From positions 1 to 37,374 of the forward strand of contig NZ_JAJIRT010000016.1 of the NCBI RefSeq assembly GCF_025717675.1: DNA of 37,374 bases, given 5' to 3'. Source of the stretch: Paucibacter sp. DJ2R-2 (lineage in GTDB: Bacteria; Pseudomonadota; Gammaproteobacteria; Burkholderiales; Burkholderiaceae_C). Below, in pieces: positions 27,401 to 37,374 of the stretch; positions within the stretch are counted from its first letter, which is position 1; the number at the start of each line of letters is the position of its first letter. Made by a program: the position numbers and the translations under genes. The notes beneath the pieces are model-generated. The model made no database searches. It was not told the origin of the DNA and was given only the letters and a program-made list of their open reading frames with translations.

Positions 27401-28671
27401 GCACGGTTCAACAGAACCGGGTGCTCCTTGATGACCTCTTCCAGGATGTCCCAGACCACGGGAGTGCCGGATTCGACTTCCTTCTTGGCGGCCTTGATCG
27501 TCGTCGCGATGCCCATGGCTTCGAGGCGCGAGAAGATGAAAGGCTTGAACAGTTCCAGGGCCATCAGCTTGGGCAGACCGCACTGATGCAGCTTCAGAGT
27601 CGGGCCCACGGTAATCACCGAACGACCGGAATAGTCGACGCGCTTACCCAGCAAGTTCTGACGGAAACGACCGCTCTTGCCCTTGATCATGTCGGCCAGG
27701 GACTTGAGCGCGCGCTTGTTGGCGCCGGTCATGGCCTTGCCGCGACGGCCGTTGTCCAGCAGCGAGTCCACGGCTTCCTGCAGCATGCGCTTTTCATTGC
27801 GCACGATGATTTCAGGGGCCTTCAACTCGAGCAGGCGAGCCAGACGGTTGTTGCGGTTGATGACGCGGCGATACAGGTCGTTCAGGTCGGAGGTCGCGAA
27901 GCGGCCGCCGTCCAGCGGTACCAGCGGACGCAGGTCCGGCGGCAGCACGGGCAGCACTTCCAGCACCATCCAGTTCGGCTTGATGCCCGAACGCTTGAAG
28001 GCTTCCATGACCTTGAGGCGCTTGGAGTTCTTCTTGACCTTGAGCTCGGAGCCGGTCATGTCGTTGCGCAAGCGATCGATCTCGACGTCGAGATCCATCT
28101 CTTCCAGCAACTTCTTGATGCCCTCCGCGCCCATCAGCGCGATGAACTCGTCACCGAATTCCACGCGCTTCGCGTCGTAGTCGTCTTCGGTCATGATCGC
28201 GAATTTCTTCAGCGGGGTCATGCCCGGATCGACGATCACATACGCTTCAAAGTACAACACGCGTTCGATGTCGCGCAGCGTCATGTCCAGCACCAGGCCC
28301 AAGCGAGAAGGCAGGGACTTCAGGAACCAGATGTGAGCGCAAGGCGCGGCCAGGTCGATGTGACCCATGCGGTCACGGCGAACCTTGGTCTGGGTGACTT
28401 CAACGCCGCACTTCTCGCAGATGACGCCGCGGTGCTTCAGGCGCTTGTACTTGCCGCACAGGCACTCATAGTCCTTGATGGGGCCGAAGATCTTGGCGCA
28501 GAACAGGCCGTCACGCTCGGGCTTGAACGTGCGGTAGTTGATCGTCTCAGGTTTCTTTACCTCGCCGAAAGACCACGAGCGAATCTTCTCGGGCGATGCG
28601 AGCCCGATCTTGATTGCGTCGAAATGTTCGTCGGGTGTGAACTGCTTGAAAAGGTCCAGCAAGCCTTTCAT
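24451..28671 (-). CDS. rpoC: DNA-directed RNA polymerase subunit beta'
   Basis: The beta' subunit carries the catalytic magnesium site of RNA polymerase. The 1406-residue protein is full length for Burkholderiales. Zinc site 1 is Cys70, Cys72, Cys85 and Cys88 ([19 protein letters not shown]). The active-site motif NADFDGD lies at 456-462, with Asp458, Asp460 and Asp462. The second zinc site includes DDCGTD and [17 protein letters not shown]. The bridge-helix/trigger-loop region ([20 protein letters not shown]) is intact. Start ATG 28671 has GGAG upstream; rpoB ends 102 bp before. The last residues are Ala/Glu-rich, as is common in the order. Confidence 0.98.
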   Translation of the reverse strand: MKGLLDLFKQFTPDEHFDAIKIGLASPEKIRSWSFGEVKKPETINYRTFKPERDGLFCAKIFGPIKDYECLCGKYKRLKHRGVICEKCGVEVTQTKVRRDRMGHIDLAAPCAHIWFLKSLPSRLGLVLDMTLRDIERVLYFEAYVIVDPGMTPLKKFAIMTEDDYDAKRVEFGDEFIALMGAEGIKKLLEEMDLDVEIDRLRNDMTGSELKVKKNSKRLKVMEAFKRSGIKPNWMVLEVLPVLPPDLRPLVPLDGGRFATSDLNDLYRRVINRNNRLARLLELKAPEIIVRNEKRMLQEAVDSLLDNGRRGKAMTGANKRALKSLADMIKGKSGRFRQNLLGKRVDYSGRSVITVGPTLKLHQCGLPKLMALELFKPFIFSRLEAMGIATTIKAAKKEVESGTPVVWDILEEVIKEHPVLLNRAPTLHRLGIQAFEPVLIEGKAIQLHPLVCSAFNADFDGDQMAVHVPLSIEAQMEARTLMLASNNVLFPASGEPSIVPSQDVVLGLYYATRERINGKGEGMVFSDISEMIRALENGAVEITAKINVRMVQYTKGEAEGEWIPETKLVSTTVGRALLSEILPKGLPFSNIDKALKKKEISRLINTSFRKCGLKETVVLADKLLQSGFKLATRAGISIAVDDMLVPPEKPVLIARAEKEVKEIEQQYVSGLVTAGERYNKVVDIWGKTGDEVGKVMMSQLSKQKTIDRHGKEVNEESFNSIYMMADSGARGSAAQIRQLSGMRGLMAKPDGSIIETPITANFREGLNVLQYFISTHGARKGLADTALKTANSGYLTRRLVDVTQDLVVIEDDCGTDNGIAMRALVEGGEVIESLRDRILGRVAAIDVLHPETQNVLLAAGTMLDEDNLDMLEAAGADEVKVRTPLTCATRFGLCAKCYGRDLGRGGLVNIGEAVGVIAAQSIGEPGTQLTMRTFHIGGAASRAAVASSVDAKSDGLIGFNATMRYVTNGKGELVVISRSGEIIIADQHGRERERHKVPYGAILSIKPDQAIKAGTILANWDPLTRPIITEFAGQARFENVEEGVTVAKQVDEVTGLSTLVVIDPKRRGAAKVVRPQVKLLDANGNEVKIPGTDHSVTIGFPVGALVQVRDGQDLAPGEVLARIPMEGQKTRDITGGLPRVAELFEARSPKDVGVLAELTGTVSFGKETKGKNRLEITDPDGKKHEELVPKEKNILVHEGQVVNRGELIVDGAADPQDILRLLGMEELARYIVDEVQDVYRLQGVKINDKHIEVIVRQMLRRVQITNAGDSSYIINEQVERSELFDTNDRLRKEGKVPATYSDVLMGITKASLSTDSFISAASFQETTRVLTEAAIMGKRDELRGLKENVIVGRLIPAGTGMAFHRARFAKEKMDDAERRAIAQQEAEELASAQMASVDAGAEPAAE

Positions 28672-28773
28672 GCATAACTCCTTGGTTTTTTAGTCGGATA
28701 CAAAACGTTCAGCTCAAAGGAAAGGGCACCGCCGGGCGCTTCATGCGCCACGGCGGAGATCCCCCGCCCTGCC

Positions 28774-31700
28774 TTAGTTGCGTTCCAACTCAATATCGAT
28801 ACCGAGCGAACGGATTTCCTTGACCAGCACGTTGAACGATTCCGGCATGCCGGCTTCGATCGTGTGCTCACCCTTGACGATGCTCTCGTAGACCTTGGTC
28901 CGGCCGTTCACGTCGTCGGACTTGACCGTCAGCATTTCCTGCAGGATGTAGGAGGCGCCATAAGCTTCCAGCGCCCACACTTCCATCTCACCGAAACGCT
29001 GGCCACCGAACTGAGCCTTACCACCCAGCGGCTGCTGGGTGACCAAGCTGTAGGGGCCGGTCGAACGGGCGTGCATCTTGTCGTCCACCAAGTGGTGCAG
29101 CTTCAGGACATGCATGTAGCCGACGGTGGTCGGGCGCTCGAAGCGCTCGCCGCTGCGGCCGTCCGACAGATAAGCCTGGGTGCGCGTGGCGGTCAGGCCC
29201 TTCTTGGCGGCGATGTCATCCGGGTAGGCCAGCTTCAGCATGGCGCGGATTTCATCTTCCTTGGCACCGTCAAACACCGGCGTCGCAAACGGCACGCCAT
29301 GGCGCAGATTGCTGGCCATTTCGAGGATCTCGTCGTCGCTCAGGTCGTCCAAATGCTCGGCCTTGCCGCCGGACTTGTTGTACAGCTCATCGAAGAACTG
29401 ACGCAGCTCGGACACGCGAGCGTGTTCCTGCAGCATGTCGCCGATGCGCTGGCCAATGCCCTTGCCGGCCCAGCCCAAGTGGACTTCCAGCACCTGACCC
29501 ACGTTCATCCGCGAAGGCACGCCCAGCGGGTTCAGCACGATGTCGGCAGGCGTACCGTCGGCCATATAGGGCATGTCTTCGATCGGAGCGATCTTGGACA
29601 CCACACCCTTGTTGCCGTGACGGCCGGCCATCTTGTCGCCAGGCTGCAGGCGGCGCTTGACGGCCAGATAAACCTTGACCATCTTCAGCACGCCAGCCGG
29701 CAATTCGTCGCCTTGCGTGAGCTTCTTGCGCTTTTCTTCAAAGCCCAGGTCGAAGCTGTGACGGGTCTGCTCCAGGGAGTTCTTGATCGATTCCAGCTGG
29801 TTGGCGACTTCGTCCTCGGCGGGACGGATGTCGAACCAATGGAACTTGTCGACGCCGGACAGATAGGCCTTGTCGATGACCGTGCCCTTGGCGATCTTCT
29901 GCGGGCCGCCGTTGGCCACGCGGCCGATCAGCAGCTTTTCGATACGGTCAAAGGCGTCGGCCTCGACGATGCGCAGCTGGTCGTTCAGGTCCAGGCGGAA
30001 GCGCTTCAGTTCATCGTCGATGATCTGCTGGGCGCGCTTGTCACGCTGGATGCCTTCGCGGGTGAAGACCTGCACGTCGATGACGGTGCCCGAGGTGCCT
30101 TGGTCGACACGCAGGGACGTGTCCTTCACGTCGGACGCCTTCTCACCGAAGATGGCGCGCAGCAGCTTCTCTTCCGGAGTCAGCGTGGTCTCGCCCTTCG
30201 GAGTGACCTTGCCCACCAGCACGTCGCCGGGGTTCACTTCGGCGCCGACGTAGACGATGCCCGACTCGTCCAGGCGAGCCAGTTGCTGCTCGGACAGGTT
30301 GGGAATGTCGCGGGTGATTTCTTCGCTGCCCAGCTTGGTGTCACGCGCGTTGACCACCAGTTCCTCGATGTGGATCGAGGTGTAGCGGTCTTCGGCGATC
30401 ACGCGTTCGGAGATCAGGATCGAGTCTTCGAAGTTGTAGCCGTTCCAGGGCATGAAGGCGACCAACATGTTCTGGCCCAGCGCCAGTTCACCGATGTCGG
30501 TAGAGGCACCGTCCGCGATGATGTCTTCAGCCGCCACATGGTCACCGCGCTTGACGATCGGGCGCTGGTGAATGTTGGTGTTCTGGTTGGAACGCTGGTA
30601 CTTGATCAGGTTGTAGATGTCGACGCCGACTTCACCGGCCACGGTCTCCGCGTCATTGACGCGAATCACGATACGGTTGGTGTCCACGTAGTCCACGATA
30701 CCGCCGCGGCGAGCTGCCACCACGGTGCCCGAGTCCTTGGCCGCCACGCGCTCGACACCGGTACCCACCAGGGCCTTTTCGGGGCGCAGGATGGGCACGG
30801 CTTGACGTTGCATGTTGGCGCCCATCAGTGCGCGGTTCGCATCGTCGTGCTCCAGGAAGGGCACGAGCGAGGCGGCAACCGACACGATCTGGGTCGGAGC
30901 CACGTCCATGTACTGGATGCGCTCGGGCGAGGTCAGCACCGATTCACCGTTTTCACGGGCCGAGACCAGCTCGTCGATCAGCGCGCCTTCCTTGCTCAGC
31001 GAGGCATTGGCCTGAGCGATGACGTACTTGCCTTCCTCGATGGCGGACAGGTAGTCGATCTGCTTGGTGACCTTGCCTTCAACCACGCGGCGATACGGCG
31101 TTTCCAGGAAGCCGTACTCGTTCAACTGAGCGTACAGCGCCAGGGAATTGATCAGACCGATGTTCGGGCCTTCCGGCGTTTCGATCGGGCAGACGCGGCC
31201 GTAATGGGTGGGGTGCACGTCCCGGACTTCGAAGCCGGCACGTTCGCGAGTCAGACCGCCCGGGCCCAGGGCGGAAACACGACGCTTGTGCGTGATTTCC
31301 GACAGCGGGTTGGTTTGGTCCATGAACTGCGACAGCTGCGAGGCACCGAAGAATTCCTTCAGTGCAGCCGAGATCGGCTTGCTGTTGATCAGGTCATGGG
31401 GCATCAGGGCTTCGGTCTCGGCCTGGCCCAGACGTTCCTTGACGGCCTTTTCGATACGAGCCAAGCCCGAGCGGTACTGGTTTTCGGCCAGTTCGCCCAC
31501 GCAACGCACGCGACGGTTGCCCAAGTGGTCGATGTCATCGACTTCGCCGCGGCCATTGCGCAGCTCGACCAGGATCTTGACGACGTCCAGGATGTCCTCG
31601 TTGGACAGCGTCATCGCGCCTTCGGGCGTGTCGCGGCCAGCACGGGCGTTGAACTTCATCCGGCCCACGCGCGACAGATCGTAGGTATCGGCGTTGTAGA

Positions 31701-32895
31701 ACAGGCGGTTGAACAGAGCCTCGACGGCGTCTTCCGTCGGCGGCTCGCCGGGGCGCATCATGCGGTAGATGGCGACGCGGGCAGCCAGCTGGTCGACGGT
31801 TTCGTCGGTGGCCAGGGTTTGGCTGATGTAGGCGCCTTCGTCCAGTTCATTGGTGAACAGGCACTGCACGTCCTTGATGCCAGCCGAGCGCAGCTTCTTC
31901 AGCAGCGCATCGGTCAGCTCGTCATTGGCCTTGGCGATGATCTCGCCGGTGTCGCCGTCGACCATGTTCTTGGCCAGCACTCGGCCGAGCAAGAAGTCTT
32001 CGGGCACGGTGACGTGCTGAGTGCCGGATTGCTCCAGCTGGCGGGTGTGGCGCGCGGTGATGCGCTTGTCCTTCTCGACGATGACCGCACCGCTCTTGTC
32101 GGTGATGTCAAAGCGAGCGACTTCGCCCTTCAGGCGGTCGGCCACGAATTCCATCTGCGCACCCACGTCCATCAGACGGAAGTTGTCGAAGACGAAGAAG
32201 TGGGCCAGGATCTGCTCGGGGTTCAGGCCGATGGCCTTGAGCAGGATGGTGACCGGCATCTTGCGGCGGCGGTCGACACGGAAGAACAAGATGTCCTTGG
32301 CGTCGAATTCGAAGTCCAGCCACGAGCCGCGGTAAGGAATGATGCGGGCCGAGAACAGCAGCTTGCCGGACGAGTGGGTCTTGCCCTTGTCGTGTTCGAA
32401 GAACACGCCGGGCGAACGGTGCAGCTGCGAGACGATGACACGCTCAGTGCCATTGACGATGAAGGAACCATAGTCGGTCATCAGGGGCACTTCGCCCATG
32501 TAGACCTCTTGTTCCTTGATTTCCTTGACGGTCTTCGCCTGGGGCGATTCACGGTCATAGATGATCATCTGCAGGCGCGCACGCACGGCGGCTGCATAGG
32601 TCAAGCCCCGCTGCTGACACTCACGGGTGTCGAACGGCGGCTTGGCGATGTTGAATTCGAGGAATTTCATTTCCACGAAACCGTTGTGCGAAACAATCGG
32701 GAACGCGGAAAGGAAGGCTGCCTGCAGGCCTTCGGCCTTGCGTTTGGCGGGGGGAACGTCCTTTTGCAGGAAGGCCACATAGGCCTCTTTCTGCATGGTG
32801 AGCAAATAGGGAACGTTGAGAACGCTCTCGCGCTTGCCGAAGCTCTTGCGAATCCGCTTGCGCTCGGTATAGCTATAGGGGGTTGCTTGCGCCAT
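28774..32895 (-). CDS. rpoB: DNA-directed RNA polymerase subunit beta
   Basis: The beta subunit forms much of the active-site cleft and the rifampicin pocket. The 1373-residue product begins [20 protein letters not shown]. The frame is open to 32919, but ATG 32895 gives the standard N-terminus and has GGAG seven bases upstream. The rifampicin-binding cluster reads [20 protein letters not shown] and continues [16 protein letters not shown]; it carries no obvious resistance substitution compared with the E. coli pattern. Other landmarks are [25 protein letters not shown] and the C-terminal [15 protein letters not shown] 424-bp intergenic region with hairpins separates it from rplL. Confidence 0.98.
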   Translation of the reverse strand: MAQATPYSYTERKRIRKSFGKRESVLNVPYLLTMQKEAYVAFLQKDVPPAKRKAEGLQAAFLSAFPIVSHNGFVEMKFLEFNIAKPPFDTRECQQRGLTYAAAVRARLQMIIYDRESPQAKTVKEIKEQEVYMGEVPLMTDYGSFIVNGTERVIVSQLHRSPGVFFEHDKGKTHSSGKLLFSARIIPYRGSWLDFEFDAKDILFFRVDRRRKMPVTILLKAIGLNPEQILAHFFVFDNFRLMDVGAQMEFVADRLKGEVARFDITDKSGAVIVEKDKRITARHTRQLEQSGTQHVTVPEDFLLGRVLAKNMVDGDTGEIIAKANDELTDALLKKLRSAGIKDVQCLFTNELDEGAYISQTLATDETVDQLAARVAIYRMMRPGEPPTEDAVEALFNRLFYNADTYDLSRVGRMKFNARAGRDTPEGAMTLSNEDILDVVKILVELRNGRGEVDDIDHLGNRRVRCVGELAENQYRSGLARIEKAVKERLGQAETEALMPHDLINSKPISAALKEFFGASQLSQFMDQTNPLSEITHKRRVSALGPGGLTRERAGFEVRDVHPTHYGRVCPIETPEGPNIGLINSLALYAQLNEYGFLETPYRRVVEGKVTKQIDYLSAIEEGKYVIAQANASLSKEGALIDELVSARENGESVLTSPERIQYMDVAPTQIVSVAASLVPFLEHDDANRALMGANMQRQAVPILRPEKALVGTGVERVAAKDSGTVVAARRGGIVDYVDTNRIVIRVNDAETVAGEVGVDIYNLIKYQRSNQNTNIHQRPIVKRGDHVAAEDIIADGASTDIGELALGQNMLVAFMPWNGYNFEDSILISERVIAEDRYTSIHIEELVVNARDTKLGSEEITRDIPNLSEQQLARLDESGIVYVGAEVNPGDVLVGKVTPKGETTLTPEEKLLRAIFGEKASDVKDTSLRVDQGTSGTVIDVQVFTREGIQRDKRAQQIIDDELKRFRLDLNDQLRIVEADAFDRIEKLLIGRVANGGPQKIAKGTVIDKAYLSGVDKFHWFDIRPAEDEVANQLESIKNSLEQTRHSFDLGFEEKRKKLTQGDELPAGVLKMVKVYLAVKRRLQPGDKMAGRHGNKGVVSKIAPIEDMPYMADGTPADIVLNPLGVPSRMNVGQVLEVHLGWAGKGIGQRIGDMLQEHARVSELRQFFDELYNKSGGKAEHLDDLSDDEILEMASNLRHGVPFATPVFDGAKEDEIRAMLKLAYPDDIAAKKGLTATRTQAYLSDGRSGERFERPTTVGYMHVLKLHHLVDDKMHARSTGPYSLVTQQPLGGKAQFGGQRFGEMEVWALEAYGASYILQEMLTVKSDDVNGRTKVYESIVKGEHTIEAGMPESFNVLVKEIRSLGIDIELERN

Positions 32896-33319
32896 AAACA
32901 CTCCGTGTCGAGAGCCCACCCCTGGCCGTGGGACGGGCTTCGTCGGCGACTGGCTTCACGAGCCACATCCAGAACGGATGGCTCGATGCTTGGTGGTTGG
33001 CCACTACCAACCGCTGGCGGACAACCCTGGCATTGCACCTGGGCCCGACCAAACCGGATCTCTGCAGTCGGATCAGAGAACACTTGAAAGAACCGCGCAT
33101 CATACCTCGCGCGAAGCTTTCAACTATTCTCAACAGGACTAACCCCTAAAACAGCAAAAGGGGGAGGTCCGTAGACCTACCCCTTTCAGGTTTTGACCGA
33201 AGCTTTTTGCTGCTTGCCAGCATCCCCAAGACCTCGTCAGGCGGGACATCAACAAGAGCGCAGAGCCGGTCGCTACCGGGTCAACGGGGGAAGGCTGCAA
33301 AGCCCGCCCCCTGAGCCAA
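32896..33319 (-). promoter_or_regulatory. rplL-rpoB intergenic leader with hairpins
   Basis: No gene is supported in these 424 bases. On the minus strand there is a strong hairpin near the rplL side (33157-33186, listed separately) and smaller ones nearer rpoB, such as GGTTGG/CCAACC around 33000 and a bulged GAGCC/GGCTC stem around 32960-32985. A TATGAT hexamer occurs around 33100 on the minus strand without a well-placed -35 box. In E. coli the equivalent interval holds an attenuator and an RNase III site that lower rpoBC expression relative to the ribosomal proteins; a similar role here is inferred. Confidence 0.5.
33157..33186 (-). terminator. Attenuator-like hairpin between rplL and rpoB
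   Basis: Left arm 33157-33169 and right arm 33174-33186 pair over 12 bp with one internal mismatch and a 4-nt loop; the outermost pairs are AAA/TTT. On the minus strand it is followed by a broken T-rich stretch (TGCTGTTTT), which fits partial and not complete termination, as expected within an operon that must continue into rpoB. Confidence 0.6.
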
Positions 33320-33697
33320 TTACTTGACTTCGACCTTGGCGCCGGCTTCTTCCAGCTTCTTCTTGGCGGCTTCGGCATCGGCCTTGGCCACGGCTTCCTT
33401 GACAGCCTTGGGAGCGCCGTCGACCAGGTCCTTGGCTTCCTTCAGACCCAGACCGGTGATTTCGCGCACGGCCTTGATGACGGACACCTTGTTGGCGCCG
33501 GCTTCCAGCAGCACAACGTTGAACTCGGTCTGCTCTTCAGCAGCGGCTGCACCAGCAGCGGCGCCACCAGCGGCCGGAGCGGCCATAGCAGCAGCGGACA
33601 CGCCGAACTTCTCTTCAATGGCCTTGACCAGGTCATTGAGTTCCAGAACGGTCATGGCGTCCAGGGCGGTGATGAATGCGTCTTTATCGAATGCCAT
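33320..33697 (-). CDS. rplL: 50S ribosomal protein L7/L12
   Basis: L7/L12 dimers form the flexible stalk that recruits translation factors. The 125-residue protein has the N-terminal dimerisation domain ([20 protein letters not shown]), an Ala/Gly-rich hinge (about 36-53) and the C-terminal factor-binding domain with [20 protein letters not shown] and ending GAKVEVK. Length is normal. It follows rplJ by 46 bp and is presumably co-transcribed. Confidence 0.97.
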   Translation of the reverse strand: MAFDKDAFITALDAMTVLELNDLVKAIEEKFGVSAAAMAAPAAGGAAAGAAAAEEQTEFNVVLLEAGANKVSVIKAVREITGLGLKEAKDLVDGAPKAVKEAVAKADAEAAKKKLEEAGAKVEVK

Positions 33698-33743
33698 TTG
33701 AGGCTCCTAGATTCAGTTAATGGTTGCTTTAACAGCAGATCGT

Positions 33744-34271
33744 TCAGGCAGCAGGCGCGGCTTCGGCTTCTGCCGGAGCAGCTGCACCACCACGTTGCTC
33801 GGACACAGCGGCGATGACACGTGCGAAACGCGACACCGGCGACTGCATGAGACCCAACAGTTGCGCCAGCAGGACTTCCTTGCTGGGGACCGATGCCAGG
33901 GCTTTCACGCCATTGGCATCCAGTGCCTTGCCACCGTAGGCTCCGCCCTTGATGATCAGTTTGTCGTTGGTCTTGGCAAAGTCAGCAATGACTTTGGCCG
34001 CGGCCACAGCGTCTTCAGAAAAGCCATAGATCAGCGGGCCGACCATGCTCTCCGAAGCAGCCTCGAACGGGGTACCGGCGACGGCACGACGCGCCAGGGT
34101 GTTCTTCAGCACGTGAAGATACACACCCTTGGCACGCGCTTCGACGCGCAGCTTGTTCAAGGCTTCAACGGTGAGGCCACGGTATTCGGCCAACGCCAGG
34201 GTCTGCGACTTCGCCGCTTGGGCTGCCACATCCGTAACGACGGCTGCTTTCTCGTTGCGATTGAGACTCAA
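33744..34271 (-). CDS. rplJ: 50S ribosomal protein L10
   Basis: L10 anchors the L7/L12 stalk to 23S rRNA and, with L12, represses its own operon. The 175-residue protein starts [19 protein letters not shown] and has [14 protein letters not shown] and [20 protein letters not shown]; the C-terminus is Ala/Glu-rich. The start codon is TTG at 34269-34271, supported by GAGGAG six bases upstream; no suitable ATG or GTG is near. A long leader precedes it. Confidence 0.95.
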   Translation of the reverse strand: MSLNRNEKAAVVTDVAAQAAKSQTLALAEYRGLTVEALNKLRVEARAKGVYLHVLKNTLARRAVAGTPFEAASESMVGPLIYGFSEDAVAAAKVIADFAKTNDKLIIKGGAYGGKALDANGVKALASVPSKEVLLAQLLGLMQSPVSRFARVIAAVSEQRGGAAAPAEAEAAPAA

Positions 34272-34657
34272 GGTCTACTCCTCACAAAAACGTGTCCTTT
34301 GCCTTGCGGCTCCGGACACACCCGGGTTCAGCGACCTTCTGTCCAGGAAACCCGCCCTTCGCCCAGTTCAGAACGAAGAACAAATCAAACCTTTACAGCG
34401 GGACCGCCATCTGCGTTGGTTTCCGACCCGGCTTGCACCGGGCTTTCGATTAAGCCGCGCCACTGAAAAGCGACGCGACACCAACGGTCTTGGATGACCT
34501 GATGCTCAACACTGCGAACACCCGGCCTTTGCGCTTGCGTGCGCAATGGCCTTCGTTACGCACAAGACAATCCGCAGGGGACTGTCTTCTGTCGAGCCTC
34601 AGCCCACCAATTCATCAGCGCGGCGCCAGACAAGCGCCGCACCTCATTTCTTCAAAC
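34272..34657 (-). promoter_or_regulatory. rplJ leader region (L10 autoregulation site likely)
   Basis: No gene is supported in this 386-bp interval between rplA and rplJ. The long, GC-rich, hairpin-prone leader in this position is where the L10-(L12) complex binds to repress translation in many bacteria (the L10 leader family). I place the element by context and did not verify the conserved kink-turn and internal-loop structure. The interval may also contain the rplJ promoter. Confidence 0.5.
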
Positions 34658-35365
34658 TCAGGCCGAAGCTTGAGCGTTGATGCTGGCCACTTCCACGCGG
34701 GCGCCAACGCCCATGGTGGAAGAGATCGCGACCTTGCGCAGGTAGACACCCTTGCTGGTGGCCGGCTTGGCCTTGTTCAGGGCTTCGATCAGGGCGCGCA
34801 GATTGCCTTCCAGCTTGTCGTTGTCGAACGAACGACGACCCAGCGTGCCGTGAATGATGCCGCCCTTGTCAACGCGGAACTGGACTTGACCAGCCTTGGC
34901 GTTCTTGACTGCAGTGGCCACATCGGGCGTGACGGTGCCGACCTTGGGGTTAGGCATCAGGCCACGCGGGCCCAGCACTTGACCCAGGGTACCGACGATA
35001 CGCATCGTGTCCGGGGACGCGATCACGACGTCGAAAGGCATGTCGCCAGCCTTGATACGCTCGGCCAGGTCTTCCATGCCGACCACGTCAGCACCGGCAG
35101 CCTTGGCTTCTTCAGCCTTGGCACCTTGTGCGAACACAGCCACGCGCTTGGTCTTGCCAAGGCCGTGAGGCATCACGACCGCGCCGCGAACGACTTGGTC
35201 AGACTTCTTGGCGTCCACGCCCAGTTGCACGGCCACGTCGATGGACTCGTCAAACTTGGCGGTGGCCAGGCTCTTCACCAGGGCCAGCGCTTCGCTCAGC
35301 GGGTACAGCTTGGTGGTTTCGACCTTGCCTTGCAGAGCCTTTTGGCGTTTAGTCAGCTTTGCCAT
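34658..35365 (-). CDS. rplA: 50S ribosomal protein L1
   Basis: L1 binds 23S rRNA at the E-site stalk and in many bacteria represses the rplK-rplA mRNA. The 235-residue protein starts [15 protein letters not shown]; the longer frame to 35413 would overlap rplK and is rejected. Landmarks are [38 protein letters not shown] written here in two parts ([11 protein letters not shown] and [13 protein letters not shown]), and [17 protein letters not shown] near the end. A GGAGG lies within the rplK 3' end, and only one base separates the rplK stop from the ATG, suggesting coupled translation. Confidence 0.97.
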   Translation of the reverse strand: MAKLTKRQKALQGKVETTKLYPLSEALALVKSLATAKFDESIDVAVQLGVDAKKSDQVVRGAVVMPHGLGKTKRVAVFAQGAKAEEAKAAGADVVGMEDLAERIKAGDMPFDVVIASPDTMRIVGTLGQVLGPRGLMPNPKVGTVTPDVATAVKNAKAGQVQFRVDKGGIIHGTLGRRSFDNDKLEGNLRALIEALNKAKPATSKGVYLRKVAISSTMGVGARVEVASINAQASA

Positions 35366-35366
35366 C

Positions 35367-35798
35367 TCAAACACCCTCCACCAGCACGCCCATCGAGCGA
35401 GCGGAACCAGCAATCGTACGAACGGCAGCGTCCAGATCAGCAGCGGTCAAATCCTTGACCTTGATCTTGGCGATTTCTTCCAACTGGGCGCGGGTCAGCT
35501 TGCCGACCTTTTCCAGATGGGGCTTTGCCGAACCCTTGTCCAGCTTGACAGCCTTCTTGATCAGGGCAGTCGCCGGGGGCGACTTGATCACGAAGGTGAA
35601 GCTCTTGTCTGCGAAGGCGGTGATGACCACCGGCAACTTCATACCCGGCTCGTGGCCTTGGGTCTGAGCGTTGAACGCCTTGCAGAACTCCATGATGTTC
35701 AGACCGCGCTGACCCAGCGCCGGACCGACCGGAGGCGAAGGATTAGCCTTGCCTGCCGCAACTTGCAGCTTGATAAAGCCGACAATTTTCTTGGCCAT
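35367..35798 (-). CDS. rplK: 50S ribosomal protein L11
   Basis: L11 forms the base of the GTPase-associated centre with its 23S rRNA site. The 143-residue protein starts [20 protein letters not shown], followed by the conserved [19 protein letters not shown] and [15 protein letters not shown]; it ends [12 protein letters not shown]. Start ATG 35798 has GGAG seven bases upstream. rplA follows after a single base. Confidence 0.97.
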   Translation of the reverse strand: MAKKIVGFIKLQVAAGKANPSPPVGPALGQRGLNIMEFCKAFNAQTQGHEPGMKLPVVITAFADKSFTFVIKSPPATALIKKAVKLDKGSAKPHLEKVGKLTRAQLEEIAKIKVKDLTAADLDAAVRTIAGSARSMGVLVEGV

Positions 35799-35986
35799 GA
35801 TTTCTCCTGACAGAGCCGCAGCGGCCGCGCCGCAACTCTTGAGTGCTAGCGCAAGGGACTAGAGGCTTGATGCCCCGTTACCCTTGCTCCTCTTGCCCGC
35901 GTCTCGTCGCAGGCTGACTACGGACAGGATGTGCCGCTCTTGCGAACTGCACGAGCCCTGTCAGGCTCTTGAACTTATGACGCCGA

Positions 35987-36574
35987 TCAAACCTTCTCGA
36001 CCTGCGAGAAATCCAACTCGACCGGTGTGGCGCGGCCGAAGATGGTGACCGAGACGCGGACCTTGGACTTGTCGTAGTTGACGTCCTCGATCGCACCGTT
36101 GAAGTCTGTGAACGGGCCTTCCTTGACTCGCACCACTTCGCCCACCATCCACTCGACCTTAGGCCGGGGCTTCTCGACGCCCTCTTGCATCTGGCTGACG
36201 ATCTTCATCACTTCAGCTTCCGAGATGGGCGCCGGGCGGTTCTTCGCGCCGCCGACAAAGCCGGTGACTTTGGACGTGTGCTTGACCAAGTGCCAGGTGT
36301 CGTCTTCCATGACCATCTCCACCAGCACATAGCCGGGGAAGAAACGACGCTCAGTCACGGCCTTCTTGCCGTTCTTCAACTCGACGACTTCTTCGGTTGG
36401 CACCAAGATTCGGCCGAACTTGTCTTGCATACCGGCGCGATCAATGCGCTCGCGCAAATTGCGCTCGACGGCCTTTTCCATACCCGAATAGGCGTGCACA
36501 ACATACCAGCGCTTGGGAAGCCCGACCGGGGCTGCCGCAGCCTCCGTCACCACTTGGCCTAGTTCTTCAGTCAT
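35987..36574 (-). CDS. nusG: Transcription termination/antitermination protein NusG
   Basis: NusG binds the RNA polymerase clamp and links it to Rho or the ribosome. The 195-residue protein has an N-terminal NGN domain ([20 protein letters not shown], then [19 protein letters not shown]) and a C-terminal KOW domain ([20 protein letters not shown]). The first 20 residues form an acidic/Ala-rich extension common in Burkholderiales. It follows secE by 84 bp. The 188-bp gap to rplK includes a GAGCC/GGCTC hairpin and probably the L11 operon leader. Confidence 0.97.
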   Translation of the reverse strand: MTEELGQVVTEAAAAPVGLPKRWYVVHAYSGMEKAVERNLRERIDRAGMQDKFGRILVPTEEVVELKNGKKAVTERRFFPGYVLVEMVMEDDTWHLVKHTSKVTGFVGGAKNRPAPISEAEVMKIVSQMQEGVEKPRPKVEWMVGEVVRVKEGPFTDFNGAIEDVNYDKSKVRVSVTIFGRATPVELDFSQVEKV

Positions 36575-36658
36575 TGCAATCCTTCAACGCTCTACAACGC
36601 TTGCCTTGCGGCTCAATTCCAGCGCGAAAGACGCCCGCAGGCGCCCGTTCGCTTTCGA

Positions 36659-37042
36659 TCAACGCTTCCAGCCCAGAATCAGGTCATAGATGACCCACTC
36701 CAGGGTCTTGTCCGTGATCCACAAGAACAAGGCCATGACCACGACGAAGGCAAACACATAGCCGGTCATCTGGCGCGCTTCTTTATGCGTCGGCCAAACC
36801 ACCTTGCGCACTTCGCGCGAGGAGTCGCGGCCGTAGGCGATCAAGGATTTGCCGGTTTCGGAGGTGAAGAAAGCCGCCAAAGCTGCCGCCAACAACACCA
36901 GCAAAGCACCCCACTGAACCCACTGACCTTGCTTGGCCAGACCGTAATAGGCCACCAAGGCAGCAACCAGCAGCAGCGCAGCAACACCCAGCTTCGCCTT
37001 GTCGGCGCTGGTGGTCACGGTTTCGACTTGAGGATTCGACAT
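36659..37042 (-). CDS. secE: Preprotein translocase subunit SecE
   Basis: SecE clamps SecY in the inner-membrane translocon. The 127-residue product, starting MSNPQVETVTTS at ATG 37042, has three membrane segments (about 18-35, 43-59 and 93-112), the E. coli-like long form. The conserved cytoplasmic motif before the last helix is SSREVRKVVWPTHKEARQMT. The frame extends to 37078, but that would add a non-family N-terminus. Located between tRNA-Trp and nusG, the usual position. Confidence 0.95.
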   Translation of the reverse strand: MSNPQVETVTTSADKAKLGVAALLLVAALVAYYGLAKQGQWVQWGALLVLLAAALAAFFTSETGKSLIAYGRDSSREVRKVVWPTHKEARQMTGYVFAFVVVMALFLWITDKTLEWVIYDLILGWKR

Positions 37043-37190
37043 TGATTCAGTTCCATGCAGAGGCTTGCGACTCTGCATTCAGCATTTCGGTTTGGCGGTG
37101 GCGATACCCACCAGCAGCAAAGCCCGCCGGGATGCACTCCCGCGGGCCGATGTCTGGACCAACAAACCAACTTCCGCAATCAGCGGTAGT

Positions 37191-37266
37191 TGGCAGGGGC
37201 AGAGGGTCTCGAACCCCCAACCTTCGGTTTTGGAGACCGACGCTCTGCCAATTGAGCTATGCCCCT
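37191..37266 (-). tRNA. trpT: tRNA-Trp (anticodon CCA)
   Basis: The 76-nt minus-strand sequence folds as a complete cloverleaf: acceptor AGGGGCA with TGCCCCT, discriminator G and an encoded CCA end; anticodon loop CTCCAAA with anticodon CCA at 37231-37233; T-loop GTTCGAG context. It lies between tuf and secE, the classical betaproteobacterial location for tRNA-Trp. Confidence 0.97.
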
Positions 37267-37281
37267 GTGGCCTTACAAATC

Positions 37282-37374
37282 TTAAGCGAGGATGGTGGCA
37301 ACCACACCCGAACCCACGGTACGGCCACCTTCGCGGATAGCGAAGCGCAGACCGGTTTCCATGGCGATCGGAGC
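37282..37374 (-). CDS. tuf: Elongation factor Tu, C-terminal fragment
   Basis: Only the last 30 codons are inside the window. The translation ends [15 protein letters not shown] then [13 protein letters not shown] and a TAA stop at 37282-37284, which is the EF-Tu C-terminus. EF-Tu delivers aminoacyl-tRNA to the ribosome. The gene is cut by the window edge. Its position 15 bp upstream of tRNA-Trp on the same strand suggests one transcript, with the tRNA cut out afterwards. Confidence 0.95.
   Translation of the reverse strand, partial: APIAMETGLRFAIREGGRTVGSGVVATILA

Noticed and set aside
24520-28677. A 1385-codon open frame on the plus strand
   Set aside because: It is the full antisense of rpoC and arises from GC-rich codon bias; the translation is rich in His/Gln/Leu with no domain.
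28864-33087. A 1407-codon open frame on the plus strand
   Set aside because: Antisense of rpoB, with the same compositional signature and no recognisable motif.

Overview
The window is a gene-dense, high-GC chromosomal core segment from a betaproteobacterium of the order Burkholderiales, most likely the Roseateles/Rubrivivax/Leptothrix side. That placement rests on protein style (RpoB opening [14 protein letters not shown], RpoC of 1406 aa), the manX-ptsH-ptsI type PTS, and the neighbourhoods dac-dat-ybeD-lipB-lipA, hemJ/hemB and tuf-tRNA-Trp-secE-nusG-rplKAJL-rpoBC. No sequence search was possible. I see no phage, integrase, insertion sequence or CRISPR array.

Layout. 1-4301: phosphotransferase genes ptsI, ptsH and a mannose-type EIIA on the minus strand, with an OlsB-like GNAT acyltransferase gene on the plus strand between ptsH and ptsI, and a lipoprotein gene upstream of EIIA. 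4344-8434: plus-strand genes for a family III CoA-transferase, a degenerate kinase/receiver-like protein, a TlpA-type thioredoxin and a periplasmic solute-binding protein. 8468-13459: minus-strand lipA, lipB, ybeD (DUF493), dat and a dac carboxypeptidase, with a plus-strand Sel1-repeat gene between ybeD and lipB. 13525-16105: minus-strand alpha/beta hydrolase, 2Fe-2S ferredoxin, VanZ-like protein and HemJ-like protein. 16106-16446: a divergent intergenic region carrying a strong candidate small RNA on the minus strand. 16447-18569: hemB and a CorA-family transporter. 18579-20038: ybeY and phoH, overlapping by 4 bp. 20135-22409: a membrane histidine kinase and NarL-type response regulator. 22444-24109: ruvA and ruvB. 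24110-24450: an inverted GCAGAG-type repeat and a strong terminator. 24451-37374: the transcription/translation block on the minus strand, in transcription order tuf (3' end only), tRNA-Trp, secE, nusG, rplK, rplA, rplJ, rplL, rpoB, rpoC.

How the genes work together. EI, HPr and EIIA form a phosphorelay with no sugar permease in view, so a regulatory role is likely. LipB and LipA make protein-bound lipoate; Dat and the D,D-carboxypeptidase both act on D-alanine chemistry. HemB and HemJ are an early and a late step of haem synthesis. RuvAB migrates Holliday junctions. The last third is the ribosomal-stalk and RNA-polymerase region, with structured leaders before rplJ and between rplL and rpoB.

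The best candidate for something under-described is the small RNA at about 16178-16291 (minus): extended -10 promoter, a hairpin exposing a CCUCC anti-Shine-Dalgarno loop, a second hairpin and a strong intrinsic terminator. Next are the interruptions of two conserved operons by opposite-strand genes, the pseudo-kinase/pseudo-receiver protein at 5880-7037 and the intergenic GCAGAG inverted repeat at 24189-24280.
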